A DNA stretch of 63,671 nucleotides from an uncultured Muribaculaceae bacterium (GTDB lineage: Bacteria; Bacteroidota; Bacteroidia; Bacteroidales; Muribaculaceae). The notes beneath the pieces were generated by a model. The model was not told where the DNA came from and did not search any database. It was given only the letters and a program-made list of their open reading frames with translations. The DNA lies in the NCBI GenBank assembly GCA_947179295.1, contig CAMXAZ010000007.1:1-63671 (forward strand). The letters run 5' to 3'. Positions 43,388 through 52,459 of the stretch are shown here, one piece after another. Every line of letters starts with the position of its first letter. Within the stretch, counting starts at the first letter, position 1. The position numbers were made by a program, and so were the translations under genes.

Positions 43388-44341
43388 TCAGACTTCCACC
43401 TTGACTCTGGCGCTGCCGAAGGCATTGAGCTGCAGCTGGGTCACTATTTCTTTCACTGCCTTGGCCGCTTTGGCGGGCACTCCGGCCTCGTTGAGTTCGG
43501 GCGAGAACGCTGCGATTGAGCCGAAGCCCGGAATGACAGTGACAAAACCGCCTCCGAAGCCCGACATTGCAGGAACTCCGGTGATGATCAGCCACGGTTT
43601 GCCCATATGCTTCGGGCCTTTGGCTGCCATCATGGCGCAGAGCGAGGCTGAAAGACTGCCGTCGAAAGCAATCTCCTTAGTAGCTGGATTGACTCCGTCG
43701 GCAGCGATCGTCGCACCCATCTCGGCAAGCTGCTCGGTGGTCACGAGCATAGAGCGCAGGCGTGTGTAAAGATCAATAGAGATGTCAGCGGCATCATACA
43801 GCTCATAGCCGGCCTCGGCGAAGGCATTGACCTTATCGGCTCCGGCATTCTCGGCCATCGAGGCCTTGTAAAGCTGATCGTCAAGCACGGGCGACGATCC
43901 CATCAGCGATACCATTATATCGGAAAGAATCTCCATCTTGCCGTCGAAATCGCCGGTAGGTTCAACAAGGCTCACAGCCCTCACACCCTTGGCATGGAGT
44001 CCCTTCAGCGGTTTCTCGCCCTGCTTGTCGGGCTGAGACTGGCATCCGCATTTGCAGCCTTTCTTCCCAAGCCCCATTTTCCCTACAAGTTCTTCAGGCT
44101 TCATCTGGGTAAGCAGCTGCACGGCTATCGGCAGACGGCTGATGGCTCCCATTGCAAACTGAGCCTGAGTGTGGCCCGTGTCAAACTTAGTGCCGTCAGT
44201 GAGTCGCACCGAAATGCCGAACTGACCTTCGTTCATGCCTGCGGTTTTCGGATCAGGAGTGCCGCATGTATCGTTTTTGTGACTGTCATAAGCTTTCTGT
44301 ACCGCCGACTTCAGATCAGCGAGTTTTATGATTCTTTCCAT
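43388..44341 (-). CDS. Glutaminase-like protein lacking the catalytic motif
   Basis: A 317-residue homologue of the serine-dependent glutaminase family. Framework matches are FGISVRLTDGTKFDTGH, a VEPTGD segment, GATIAADGVNP and ITGVPAMSGFGGGFVTVIPGFGSIAAFSPEL. The SxxK catalytic motif (SISK in typical glutaminases) reads AISR at residues 66-69. The NAGA and GMY segments are also absent. A Cys cluster GCKCGC (residues 95-100) is inserted. It is therefore probably a pseudoenzyme or has a changed activity, and annotation as active glutaminase should be avoided. A -7 box TAATTTTG is upstream at 44501-44494. Confidence 0.75.
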   Translation of the reverse strand: MERIIKLADLKSAVQKAYDSHKNDTCGTPDPKTAGMNEGQFGISVRLTDGTKFDTGHTQAQFAMGAISRLPIAVQLLTQMKPEELVGKMGLGKKGCKCGCQSQPDKQGEKPLKGLHAKGVRAVSLVEPTGDFDGKMEILSDIMVSLMGSSPVLDDQLYKASMAENAGADKVNAFAEAGYELYDAADISIDLYTRLRSMLVTTEQLAEMGATIAADGVNPATKEIAFDGSLSASLCAMMAAKGPKHMGKPWLIITGVPAMSGFGGGFVTVIPGFGSIAAFSPELNEAGVPAKAAKAVKEIVTQLQLNAFGSARVKVEV

Positions 44342-44547
44342 AATGAATTGAGGTTAAAATTTTCTGTCATTATAACCTCCGGCCGCCGGCGTATGTTGGG
44401 CGCTTTTACGGAAACTTATCCAATTTTAGCGGATTTTTGAAATCCTGACCGACGTAATGTGTTAATTATGGAGTGATGTTCAACAATTTAAGGCAAAATT
44501 ATGTTTAATCTGTATAAAAATCTTCATCTACAAATCTTCTACTGCTT

Positions 44548-44997
44548 ATGAGCCGCCTTGAAAAATTTCTCTTCCTGCCGATAGTTGTCGGCATCATTGT
44601 TCTTGGAGCCTGTTCATCCAATGTCTGGGACGAAGTTCCATCCCCGATAACATCTTTTGTCGAACAGTATTATCCCGGAAGCGGGCTCAGTTCCTACCAT
44701 CAGACCGACAACGGCTATCAGGTAAAAATCACCAACGGAGCCACTCTGTCATTTGACAGCGACTATTCCTGGACTTCGATTGACGGCAACGGCGTCCGCC
44801 TGCCCGAAGTCCTTGTCTACAATCAGCTTCCCCCGGCTCTGTTCAACTATCTTCAGGGCGTAGAGCTGCAGAACTCCGTCTATCGCATGAGCCGCGATGC
44901 GCATTTCTATAAACTCACTATGGAAAATACGGTCATCACCTATGACATCGCCACCGGAAAAGTCACCTATCCCGACGGCAAGACCGTAGACTCATGA
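44548..44997 (+). CDS. PepSY-like (DUF2874) lipoprotein
   Basis: A 149-residue exported protein. The signal sequence ends in VLGACSS (lipobox, Cys about residue 22). The rest looks like one and a half PepSY-like units (ITSFVEQYYPG...YQVKITNGATLSFDSDYSWTSIDGNG, then LPPALFNYLQG). This is the pattern of the Bacteroidetes DUF2874/beta-lactamase-inhibitor-like periplasmic proteins of unknown role. It is convergent with the NSS symporter gene, with 28 bp between stops, and transcribed away from the glutaminase-like gene. Function is not known. Confidence 0.8.
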   Translation: MSRLEKFLFLPIVVGIIVLGACSSNVWDEVPSPITSFVEQYYPGSGLSSYHQTDNGYQVKITNGATLSFDSDYSWTSIDGNGVRLPEVLVYNQLPPALFNYLQGVELQNSVYRMSRDAHFYKLTMENTVITYDIATGKVTYPDGKTVDS

Positions 44998-45025
44998 TAT
45001 TTCCGCCCCTCGCAATTCTGACCGG

Positions 45026-46399
45026 TCAGATGAACTGGCTGACCAGCACTGTTGCTATCAGCAGTGGCGCCACCCATTTCACAATGAAGGCCACAAGTCC
45101 GAAAATGTGTGATTTCAGAGTGCCGCCGTTGGTCATCTCGTTGCGGAAGAACGAACGCGGAGCCACCCATCCCATGTAGATGCACATCAGAATGCCGCCA
45201 ACGGGGAGCATGATGTTTGTAGCCACCGTGTCGAGAAAATCGAATATGGTCATGCCGCATATCGTATAGCCGCTCCACGGGCCGACAGACAGCGAGCAGA
45301 TCGAACTGAGAACGAAAAGCGGCAGAATCACGGTCAGCACAGCCTTCGTCCTGCTGAAACTGAAACGGCATTCCAGAAACGCCACCGAGACTTCGGCCAG
45401 TGAGATGGTCGATGTGAAAGCGCCCACCGAAAGGAGTAGGAAAAAGAGCGCCGACCAGACCTGGGTGCTCCCCATCTGCGCGAAAATCTCAGGCAGGGTG
45501 ATGAACACCAGCGCCGAACCGGCCAGATTGTGGTCGGCAAGTCCGAATGTCATCACCGCCGGGAAAATTATGAGGCCCATCAGAATAGCCACTCCGAGGT
45601 CAAGAAGCGAGACGGTGACAGCCGTGCGGGTGAGCTTTGTGTCTTTAGGATAATAGCTCGAATATGTCACGAGGATGCCCATTGCCAGACTGAGCGAAAA
45701 GAAGGCCTGGCCCAGGGCGTTGACCACGGTCCCGGCCGAGATAGCCGAGAAATCAGGTTTCAGGAAAAACTCCACTCCCTCGGCAGCCTTTGGCAGTGAC
45801 AGCGAGACCGCACAGAACACCACCAGCAGCACAAACAGCAGCGGCATCATGATATTCGACATCTTCTCGATTCCTTTCTGCACACCCTTCAGCAGCACAA
45901 AAAGGTTGGCGGCAAGCATGATGTAGGTCATCACAAGCGGGCGATAAGTCCCGGTGATATATTGGGCCATCTTGTCACTGAAAAGCCTTTCTGCGCCATC
46001 GGGTCCGACAGCCGGCGATGCCGAAGAATAGAGATGGCCGGTGACGGACTGCACAAGATATTCAAGCGTCCAGCCGGACACGACCATGTAGAATGACAAT
46101 ATCAGATACGATGCGAGAATGGCAAGCGCGCCTACAAGCCACCAGCCCTTCTTGCCGGGAGTGACGTTGCGGAAAACTCCCGTGGCGTCAGAGGCTCCGC
46201 CGCGTCCGAGCGAGAATTCGGCTGTCATCACCGGAATTCCGAGCAGAAAGACGCAGGCCATGTATATGAGCAGGAAAGCCGCGCCTCCGTTGGCTTGGGT
46301 TTCTGCCGGGAAGCGCCACACGTTGCCGAGTCCGACCGCAGAGCCTACAGTAGCGGCGATCAGTCCGATTTTTGATGCGAAAGTTGTTTTCTGTGACAT
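45026..46399 (-). CDS. Neurotransmitter:sodium symporter (NSS) family transporter
   Basis: A sodium-driven importer of the LeuT fold, likely for an amino acid or amine. The 457-residue protein has about 11 to 12 helices. TM1 carries GLIAATVGSAVGLGNVWRFPAETQANGGAAFLLIY, including the NSS signature GxGNxWRFP. The TM6 unwound region shows ALGQAFFSLSLAMGILVTYSSYY. The substrate is not predictable from sequence. The Crp/Fnr regulator gene lies 90 bp upstream on the same strand. Confidence 0.93.
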   Translation of the reverse strand: MSQKTTFASKIGLIAATVGSAVGLGNVWRFPAETQANGGAAFLLIYMACVFLLGIPVMTAEFSLGRGGASDATGVFRNVTPGKKGWWLVGALAILASYLILSFYMVVSGWTLEYLVQSVTGHLYSSASPAVGPDGAERLFSDKMAQYITGTYRPLVMTYIMLAANLFVLLKGVQKGIEKMSNIMMPLLFVLLVVFCAVSLSLPKAAEGVEFFLKPDFSAISAGTVVNALGQAFFSLSLAMGILVTYSSYYPKDTKLTRTAVTVSLLDLGVAILMGLIIFPAVMTFGLADHNLAGSALVFITLPEIFAQMGSTQVWSALFFLLLSVGAFTSTISLAEVSVAFLECRFSFSRTKAVLTVILPLFVLSSICSLSVGPWSGYTICGMTIFDFLDTVATNIMLPVGGILMCIYMGWVAPRSFFRNEMTNGGTLKSHIFGLVAFIVKWVAPLLIATVLVSQFI

Positions 46400-46488
46400 T
46401 TGCAGTTATAGAATGTGTGTGTTTCAGAGGCTGTTGTTTTTACAACCTGTATATCCGTTATTCTCTGACCCTCCCGGTCGTCCCTGCA

Positions 46489-47190
46489 TCATCCGAATTT
46501 AGAGATTTTGCGGAGCATCGGTTCGTTAAGTATCTTGATCTTGCGGCCGTCTACCACAATTATTTTTTCCGTGACGAAGTTCGACAGTGTGCGGATGGCG
46601 TTCGAGGTGGTCATGTTCGAGAGATTCGCAAGGTCCTCACGGGCCATATAGATCTTCAGAGTCATGTTGTCATCCTCCTCGTAGCCGTAGGTGTCAAGCA
46701 GCACAATCAGGGCTTCGGCAAGGCGTCCGCGGATATGCTTCTGGGTGAGATTGACGATTTTAGTGTCTGAATTGCCGAGGTTGCGTGACAGCTCATGGAT
46801 GAAAAACATGGCAAGCCGGTTGTTTTTGCTGATCATTTCCTCTACAAGGCTCATGGGCAGAGTGCCTAAAGTCGACGGCTCGATAGTAGCGGCGCTTGAC
46901 ACGTATGGCTCGCCGGCAAAGAAAGCCCTGTAGCCGAAATACTGGCCTGGATTGACCAATCGGAGAATCTGGACTCTGCCGCCCACACCGTCCTTATACT
47001 TCTTTACCTTGCCGTCAATAAGGGCCCAGAGATATTCGGGGTCCTCTTTTTCAGCATAGATGATCTGGTTCTTTTTATAGTGGTGGATGGTGAAATTGTC
47101 AATCAGCTTACGCTTTTCCTCGTTGGTGAGAAGCGCCCAGATTTCGGCAAGTTCTTCCGTCAGGATTTTTTCAATTGTACTTTTGACCAT
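46489..47190 (-). CDS. Crp/Fnr-family transcriptional regulator
   Basis: A 233-residue regulator. The N-terminal cyclic-nucleotide-binding-like jelly roll (about residues 20-140) includes YKKNQIIYAEKEDPEYLWALIDGKVKKY and LVNPGQYFGYRAFF. The long dimer helix and the C-terminal winged helix follow, with YMAREDLANLSNMTTSNAIRTLSNF as the recognition region. The ligand is unknown: residues for cAMP contact are not evident and no Cys cluster for Fe-S is seen. A -7 box TAATTTTG (47231-47224, minus) precedes it. Its targets may include the downstream NSS symporter. Confidence 0.92.
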   Translation of the reverse strand: MVKSTIEKILTEELAEIWALLTNEEKRKLIDNFTIHHYKKNQIIYAEKEDPEYLWALIDGKVKKYKDGVGGRVQILRLVNPGQYFGYRAFFAGEPYVSSAATIEPSTLGTLPMSLVEEMISKNNRLAMFFIHELSRNLGNSDTKIVNLTQKHIRGRLAEALIVLLDTYGYEEDDNMTLKIYMAREDLANLSNMTTSNAIRTLSNFVTEKIIVVDGRKIKILNEPMLRKISKFG

Positions 47191-47278
47191 GAGTAGTGTC
47201 GAGCAACTATGTTATATAACACGCAAAATTAACAATTTATAGTGGCCCGCATCCTCAAAGAGATGTTAAAAATTACAA

Positions 47279-47321
47279 ATATGAAGGCTGAGGCCTATGG
47301 ATGAGCCTTTGCCTTCATATA
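47279..47321 (-). terminator. Terminator of the ABC-export operon
   Basis: Arms ATATGAAGGC and GCCTTCATAT with an inner GAGGC/GAGCCTTT partial stem. On the minus strand it is followed by TTTGTAATTTTT. It stands about 60 bp after the tolC-like stop, upstream of the Crp/Fnr gene. Confidence 0.7.
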
Positions 47322-47378
47322 AATTGTGGAAATCTGCTGTTGAAGCGGCTTTTTTATTGACGATTGTATGGGGTAGCG

Positions 47379-48674
47379 CTACTTGCGGTTGTAGAACTGC
47401 AGCACGCGGTTGCGCAGAATCAGCTCATATTTGGCCTGTACCTGCTGGGCCAGGGCGGTGATATAGTCCGACTGTGTCTGCTCCCACTCGGTGGCGTTGG
47501 CTTTTCCGTAGGTATATTTTTCGGTCATGGCGTCGAGAGATGCCTTGGCGGCCTCGACTGCTATTTTTCCGGCCTCGAACTTCTTTTCGGCTCCCACTGC
47601 CTGATGATAGGCGAGGCGGATGCTCTTGTGGAGTTCGCTTTCCTGCTGGGCGAGGCTGATCTGGGCGCTGAGCTTGCGCACCTTGGCCTGACGCACGTTG
47701 TTGCGGGTCGAGAATGCGTCGAAGATCGGAACCGAGAGCGAGAAGCCGAGCTGCTTGGAAAAGTTGTCTTTCATCTGGGCTGAGAATGACTCTCCCTGCT
47801 GGCCTGACACGGTGTAGTAGCTGCTGCCGAGCCCGGCGTTGAAGTTCAGACGCGGAATGTAACCGCTGCGGGCCACTGATATGGCATCGTCAGCCGCTTT
47901 GATATTCTGCCGTGAGGCCTGTAGGGCCGGATAGTTGGCCAGGGCATTGGCATAGACTTCGTCGGCGCTTGCAATGGCCGGCCCGTTTTCGTCGATCGGC
48001 GCCACATCGAAGCCGCTGATGTCATCGAGTTCAAGATCTTTGGCCAGATTTATAAGCGAGGTCTGATATTCGTTCTCTGAATTGACCACCTGGACCTCGC
48101 TCTGCGCCACCTTTGACCGGGCCTGTATCACGTCGACCTCCGGCACTTTGCCCCCTTCGAGCAACACTTTCTGGCGTTCGAGCTGCACCCGGCTCAGGCG
48201 TAGCTGCTCGCGGCTAACTTCGAGAAGTTCCTTGTTGTAGAGCACCTGCAGGTAACCGGTGATGACGCTGAGGCGCACCTCGTCGCGGGCGGCTTCGGCC
48301 TGCATCTCAAGCGCTGTCAGAGAGGATTTCGAATAGCGCAGCTGGCGTATGTTTCTAAGCCCCTGGAAAACGGGCAGTGACATCTGCGCGCCCCATGAAA
48401 ACATGGAGGTGTTGCGGTTGGCATAGGTGTTTGACGAGGTCAGGCCGCGCCCGAAGTCCCAGCTCTGCGATGCCGAGGCGTTGAGAGTGGGGAGGAAAGC
48501 GTCTTTGGCCTCGGTGACGGAATATTCGCCCTGGATGCGTTCGAGTTCGGCTGACTTTATCCGCAGGTTATGTTCGAGAGCGTAGCTGATGCAGCTGTCG
48601 AGGCTCCAGGTCTCGGCTGAGGCGGAAGCGATGGCCATCGAGCACAGCAGCAGCGGTAATGATAAGCGTTTCAT
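47379..48674 (-). CDS. TolC-family outer membrane efflux protein
   Basis: An outer membrane channel and periplasmic tunnel for the exporter encoded upstream. The 431-residue protein has a signal peptide (cleavage after ASASA, about residue 20). Two OEP repeats follow, with long coiled-coil helices: YALEHNLRIKSAELERIQGEYSVTEAKDAFLPTLNASAS opens repeat 1, and YANALANYPALQASRQNIKAADDAISVARSGYIPRLNFNAG opens repeat 2. It is the last gene of the five-gene operon, 49 bp after the adaptor gene. Confidence 0.94.
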   Translation of the reverse strand: MKRLSLPLLLCSMAIASASAETWSLDSCISYALEHNLRIKSAELERIQGEYSVTEAKDAFLPTLNASASQSWDFGRGLTSSNTYANRNTSMFSWGAQMSLPVFQGLRNIRQLRYSKSSLTALEMQAEAARDEVRLSVITGYLQVLYNKELLEVSREQLRLSRVQLERQKVLLEGGKVPEVDVIQARSKVAQSEVQVVNSENEYQTSLINLAKDLELDDISGFDVAPIDENGPAIASADEVYANALANYPALQASRQNIKAADDAISVARSGYIPRLNFNAGLGSSYYTVSGQQGESFSAQMKDNFSKQLGFSLSVPIFDAFSTRNNVRQAKVRKLSAQISLAQQESELHKSIRLAYHQAVGAEKKFEAGKIAVEAAKASLDAMTEKYTYGKANATEWEQTQSDYITALAQQVQAKYELILRNRVLQFYNRK

Positions 48675-48723
48675 CTGTATTCTTTTTAAACAACTTATGT
48701 GTTAGCGAAATGGCGGCTGTCTG

Positions 48724-49824
48724 TCAGTTTTTCTTGACCGCGCCGCCGCGCAGCAGCTGAGTCTTTTCGATACCGTCGGTCACATGGATGTTGATGCCGT
48801 CAGAGGTGCCGGTTCTGATGGCCTTGCGCTCGAATTTCTGTTCGGGCAGGCTGTCGGTGAGCACATAGACGAAAGTGCTGTCGCCTTCCCACTCGATGAC
48901 GCTTTCCGGAATGGTAAGCACATCGGAGACCTTGCTTAGGCTCACGGTGGCGTTGGCGCTGTAGCCCGCGCGCAGAGTGTCGCCTGAAGGCACTTTGATG
49001 GCCGCTTTGATCTCGAAGGTGTTCGCGCCGTTGGTCTCGGTGCCTTTGGGGGCTATGAGTTCGATGACAGCATCGAGTTTCAGATCGGGGAGGGCGCCGA
49101 TCGAGATGCTCATTGGCTGCCCCACGGAGAGGAGTCCGACCTCGGTCTCGTCGACCTTGCCTTCAAATATGAGATTGTTCATGTCGGCAACGGTGGCCAC
49201 GGTGGTGCCGTCGTTCATCGTATTGGCCTGGATCACCGAGCTACCCACTTTGACAGGCACGTCGAGCACAAGGCCGGTGATGGTGGCGCGCACAAGGGTG
49301 TTGCTCTCCGTGGCATTGGTTTTCGAGACACCTTCCTTGACAATCGAGTAGGCATCTTCAGCCGCATTCAGTTCGGCCTTGGCCTGGGCGAGTGCGGTGG
49401 CGGTGGTCTCGAACTCCTCGCGGCTGATCACCTTCTTGTCATAGAGCAGCTGGTTGCGCTCATGCTTGACGCGCGCGTCGTCGAGGCTGATTTTGGCGGT
49501 CGCTATGCGTGACAGGGCCGATGAAAGCTGCCCTTCGTCAGGCACAACCTTGATGTGGGCTATGACATCGCCTGCCTGCACCATGTCACCTTCCTCTACA
49601 TTGATCTCCGAGATGATGCCGGATACCTGCGGCTTGATCTCGATCTCGTCGCGCGGCTCGATCTTGCCTGTCAGCACAGTGCTGCGCTCAATGTCGCCGG
49701 TCGAGGGGCTGACGAGTTCATATTTTTCTTTTTCCGGGCGGGATTTCATGAAAAGATAGACGAATGTCCCGATGAAAACAGCGGCGATCAGACACCACAT
49801 GAATATCCGCAAAAATTTCTTCAT
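48724..49824 (-). CDS. MacA/HlyD-family periplasmic adaptor
   Basis: Links the inner membrane ABC transporter to TolC. The 366-residue protein has an N-terminal transmembrane anchor (about residues 5-24). Biotinyl-lipoyl-like halves (SGIISEINVEEGDMVQAGDVIAHI and LVRATITGLVLDVPVKVGSSV) flank a helical hairpin. A beta-barrel and a membrane-proximal domain ending SDGINIHVTDGI follow. Typical MacA features are present, including PRDEIEIKPQVSG. It follows the second permease by 71 bp and precedes the TolC gene. Confidence 0.93.
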   Translation of the reverse strand: MKKFLRIFMWCLIAAVFIGTFVYLFMKSRPEKEKYELVSPSTGDIERSTVLTGKIEPRDEIEIKPQVSGIISEINVEEGDMVQAGDVIAHIKVVPDEGQLSSALSRIATAKISLDDARVKHERNQLLYDKKVISREEFETTATALAQAKAELNAAEDAYSIVKEGVSKTNATESNTLVRATITGLVLDVPVKVGSSVIQANTMNDGTTVATVADMNNLIFEGKVDETEVGLLSVGQPMSISIGALPDLKLDAVIELIAPKGTETNGANTFEIKAAIKVPSGDTLRAGYSANATVSLSKVSDVLTIPESVIEWEGDSTFVYVLTDSLPEQKFERKAIRTGTSDGINIHVTDGIEKTQLLRGGAVKKN

Positions 49825-49895
49825 AGCGTTTCTGTATGGGGGTTACGTTGGTTATAATTTTCTGTTGCTTGTTCCGATGTGACAGGGTGGATGGG

Positions 49896-51140
49896 TTATT
49901 TGTCGTTGAGTGCCTCGATCGGCTTGATCCTCATGGCTTTTATGGCCGGAATCAGACCTGCGGCAGTGCCGAGCACGAGGAAGGTGGCGAGTATGGCCAC
50001 GGCCTGGCTGAAGGAGAGCTGGAAGGCTATGACACCGCGGTCGTTGGAGAAGGCCATTTCGGCTCCTCCGAGCAGCAGGATGGCCAGGACTATTCCCGCC
50101 AGGCCGGCCACTGTGGTGAGCACCATGCTCTCGGAGAGAATCTGGGTGATGATGTCGCGGGGCTTGGCACCGAGCGCTCGGCGTATGCCGATCTCATGGG
50201 TGCGCTCCCGCACTATTATCCACATGATGTTGCCCACTCCGATGATGCCTGACATCAGAGTGCCGGCGCCTACCACGAGTGCAAGCAGTGTGATGCCGAG
50301 AAAGAGATTGTCTACCATCTTGAACTGCTCCGAGACATCGAAGAAGAAGACTGCGCCTTTGTCAGCCGGATCGACCGGGTGGTTGCGGGCAATCAGGCGG
50401 CGCACGGTTTTCTCATAGTCGCCCGGCGAGTAGCCGCTGCGCAGAGTCATCATGAACATACCCACGTCGTTGCCGAGATTGTAGTTGGCCCGCATCGAAT
50501 TGTAGGGGATGATGACAGACTCGTCAAGTTCGGCGCCCATGCGTATTTCGGATGTCTGTCCGGCAATGCCTACCACCTTGTAATATATGCCGTTGAGCGA
50601 GATGTCTTTTCCTATGCCTGACTCGGAGCCGAAGAGTTCATCGGCGGCTTTTTTGCCTACCACGCAGACTTTGCGGCTGCGGGCGTTGTCGGCCTCGTTG
50701 ATGAAACGGCCTTCGTAGATCTTAGGCACGAAGATTTTGTCATAGCCGCTCTCCACGCCGGTCAGCTGTGCGGTGGTCTGGTTCTGCCCGTAGAGAGCCA
50801 CGCCCCAGAGATTGTTGACAGCCGACGAGTTTTCTATCTCAGGTATGGCACGGCGGATGTTGATGACATCCTGCAGGTTGAGCTGCACTTCCATTCCCTT
50901 GTTGAAACCGCCGTATGACACGGTGGTGCGGCCCGGAAACACGATGGCCACGTTCGTGGCAAAGCCATCGAAGTTACGGCTCATGAAGCTCTTCAGACCC
51001 TTCGATCCGCCTATGAGCATGGCGAGAATCGCCGTACCCCAGAAGATGCCGAAGGCGGTCATGAAAGTGCGCGTCTTGTTCTGAGCCAGGGTTGTGCCTA
51101 TCTCGCGCCAGTTTTCTATGTCAAATATCGGATTTTTCAT
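49896..51140 (-). CDS. MacB-type ABC transporter permease (second copy)
   Basis: A 414-residue inner membrane permease with the MacB layout: TM1 (about residues 21-41, TFMTAFGIFWGTAILAML), a large periplasmic MacB_PCD domain (about 45-260) and an FtsX domain with three C-terminal helices including VGNIMWIIVRERTHEIGIRRALGAKPRDI, the coupling helix. The ATPase is encoded separately. Two non-identical permeases in series suggest a heterodimeric transporter. It is not a frameshifted duplicate: both are full length. The cargo is unknown. Confidence 0.93.
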   Translation of the reverse strand: MKNPIFDIENWREIGTTLAQNKTRTFMTAFGIFWGTAILAMLIGGSKGLKSFMSRNFDGFATNVAIVFPGRTTVSYGGFNKGMEVQLNLQDVINIRRAIPEIENSSAVNNLWGVALYGQNQTTAQLTGVESGYDKIFVPKIYEGRFINEADNARSRKVCVVGKKAADELFGSESGIGKDISLNGIYYKVVGIAGQTSEIRMGAELDESVIIPYNSMRANYNLGNDVGMFMMTLRSGYSPGDYEKTVRRLIARNHPVDPADKGAVFFFDVSEQFKMVDNLFLGITLLALVVGAGTLMSGIIGVGNIMWIIVRERTHEIGIRRALGAKPRDIITQILSESMVLTTVAGLAGIVLAILLLGGAEMAFSNDRGVIAFQLSFSQAVAILATFLVLGTAAGLIPAIKAMRIKPIEALNDK

Positions 51141-51167
51141 TTCTCGTAGTCGCGTTTGGGCTTAGGG

Positions 51168-52400
51168 TCATTCATCTCTGAGGGCTTCGACCGGTTTTAT
51201 TTTCAGTGATTTCATGGCCGGGAAGAGGCCTGCGAGCGCTCCGGCTATGATGAGCACGAGTGTCACCTGGAAGGCTATCGCAAGATCTACGGTGGGATCT
51301 TTGAGTATCTGGCGTCCGCCTTCGCCGCCACCTGCCGTGAGGGCGGCGATGCCCTGCGAGGCGAGAACTCCGAGCACTATGCCGACATAGCCGAAAAGTG
51401 TGGTGATGGCCACGCTTTCGAATATGATCTGCCGCAGGATGCTGCGGGGTTTGGCTCCGATGGCGCGGCGCACGCCTATCTCATGGGTGCGTTCGCGCAC
51501 CGAGACAAACATGATGTTGCTCACGCCTACTATGCCTGAGAGCATGGTCAGCAGGCCTATTATCCAGACAGCCATGCCGAGCACTCCCATTGCCGAGGAG
51601 GTGGTCAGATAGTCAGAGAAGCGGTTCCAGATCCAGAGGGCTCCGCTGTCATCGTCGGCGAAGGTGTGCTGCCGGCCGAGGGTGGAGCGGAAGCCTTTTT
51701 CGGCGTTCTCGCTGTCTTCGAGCGTCCTGACGTCTTTAAGTTTGACGGTGATGTTGTTGACGTAGTCCGACCCTCCGCTCATGGAGCGGGCGGTGGTGTA
51801 GGGGATGAAGTTGTCGCGGCGCCATTCCTGCTTGTAAGTGCCAACAACGGTGAATGACAGGTCGCAAATCTTGACCTGCTGCCCTATGGGATCTTTGTCG
51901 CCGAAGAGGGTTTCGGCCGATTCGCTGTGGATCACCACCACGCGCCGCTTGCTGTTGATATCGCTCTGGTTTATGAAGCGGCCTTTCTCGATGGTCACGC
52001 CGCTGTTGCGCATTTCGGCGGGATAGACACCTTTGTAACCGTCGGTCAGATAGTCTTTGGAGGTGGAGATCTGGGCCGAGTCGTTTGTGACGCTTGCCAC
52101 GACCTCGGCTGCGACATTGCCGTTCTGCGAGGCTACGATTGCGATGTCTTTGTCGCGCAGGCGCACACGGCGGTTTTCTTTCAGTCCTTTGTAGGCTTTC
52201 TGTGCGTAGCCGCCGCGGATCGACACGGTCTCGGTGTCGCGCTGCCCGAACATGGCGTCCATGCCGTTGACCAGTCCGCGTGACACGCTCAGGAGCACGA
52301 TCAGCAGGAAGATGCCCCACGAAACGGCAAAACCGGTCAGTGCGGTGCGCAGTTTGTTGTTGCGCAGCGTGGCTAATATTTCATTAATGAGGTCGAACAT
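51168..52400 (-). CDS. MacB-type ABC transporter permease (first copy)
   Basis: A 410-residue paralogue of the next permease, with TM1 (about residues 22-42), a MacB_PCD periplasmic domain (including RGGYAQKAYKGL) and an FtsX domain with VSNIMFVSVRERTHEIGVRRAIGAKPRSI. Sequence identity to its neighbour is concentrated in the C-terminal coupling region, while the periplasmic domains differ. This fits two distinct half-transporters in one complex. It lies 59 bp after the ATPase gene and 27 bp before the second permease. Confidence 0.93.
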   Translation of the reverse strand: MFDLINEILATLRNNKLRTALTGFAVSWGIFLLIVLLSVSRGLVNGMDAMFGQRDTETVSIRGGYAQKAYKGLKENRRVRLRDKDIAIVASQNGNVAAEVVASVTNDSAQISTSKDYLTDGYKGVYPAEMRNSGVTIEKGRFINQSDINSKRRVVVIHSESAETLFGDKDPIGQQVKICDLSFTVVGTYKQEWRRDNFIPYTTARSMSGGSDYVNNITVKLKDVRTLEDSENAEKGFRSTLGRQHTFADDDSGALWIWNRFSDYLTTSSAMGVLGMAVWIIGLLTMLSGIVGVSNIMFVSVRERTHEIGVRRAIGAKPRSILRQIIFESVAITTLFGYVGIVLGVLASQGIAALTAGGGEGGRQILKDPTVDLAIAFQVTLVLIIAGALAGLFPAMKSLKIKPVEALRDE

Positions 52401-52459
52401 CTATGTAAGAGCGAATATGTGAGAGCGGATATTGAAGTTGTCAGACAAGGAGGTTGAGT

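Noticed and set aside
49896-52400. Two MacB-type permeases as a duplicated or broken single gene
   Set aside because: Both are full length with intact TM, periplasmic and FtsX domains and differ widely in the periplasmic part, so they are two real subunits.
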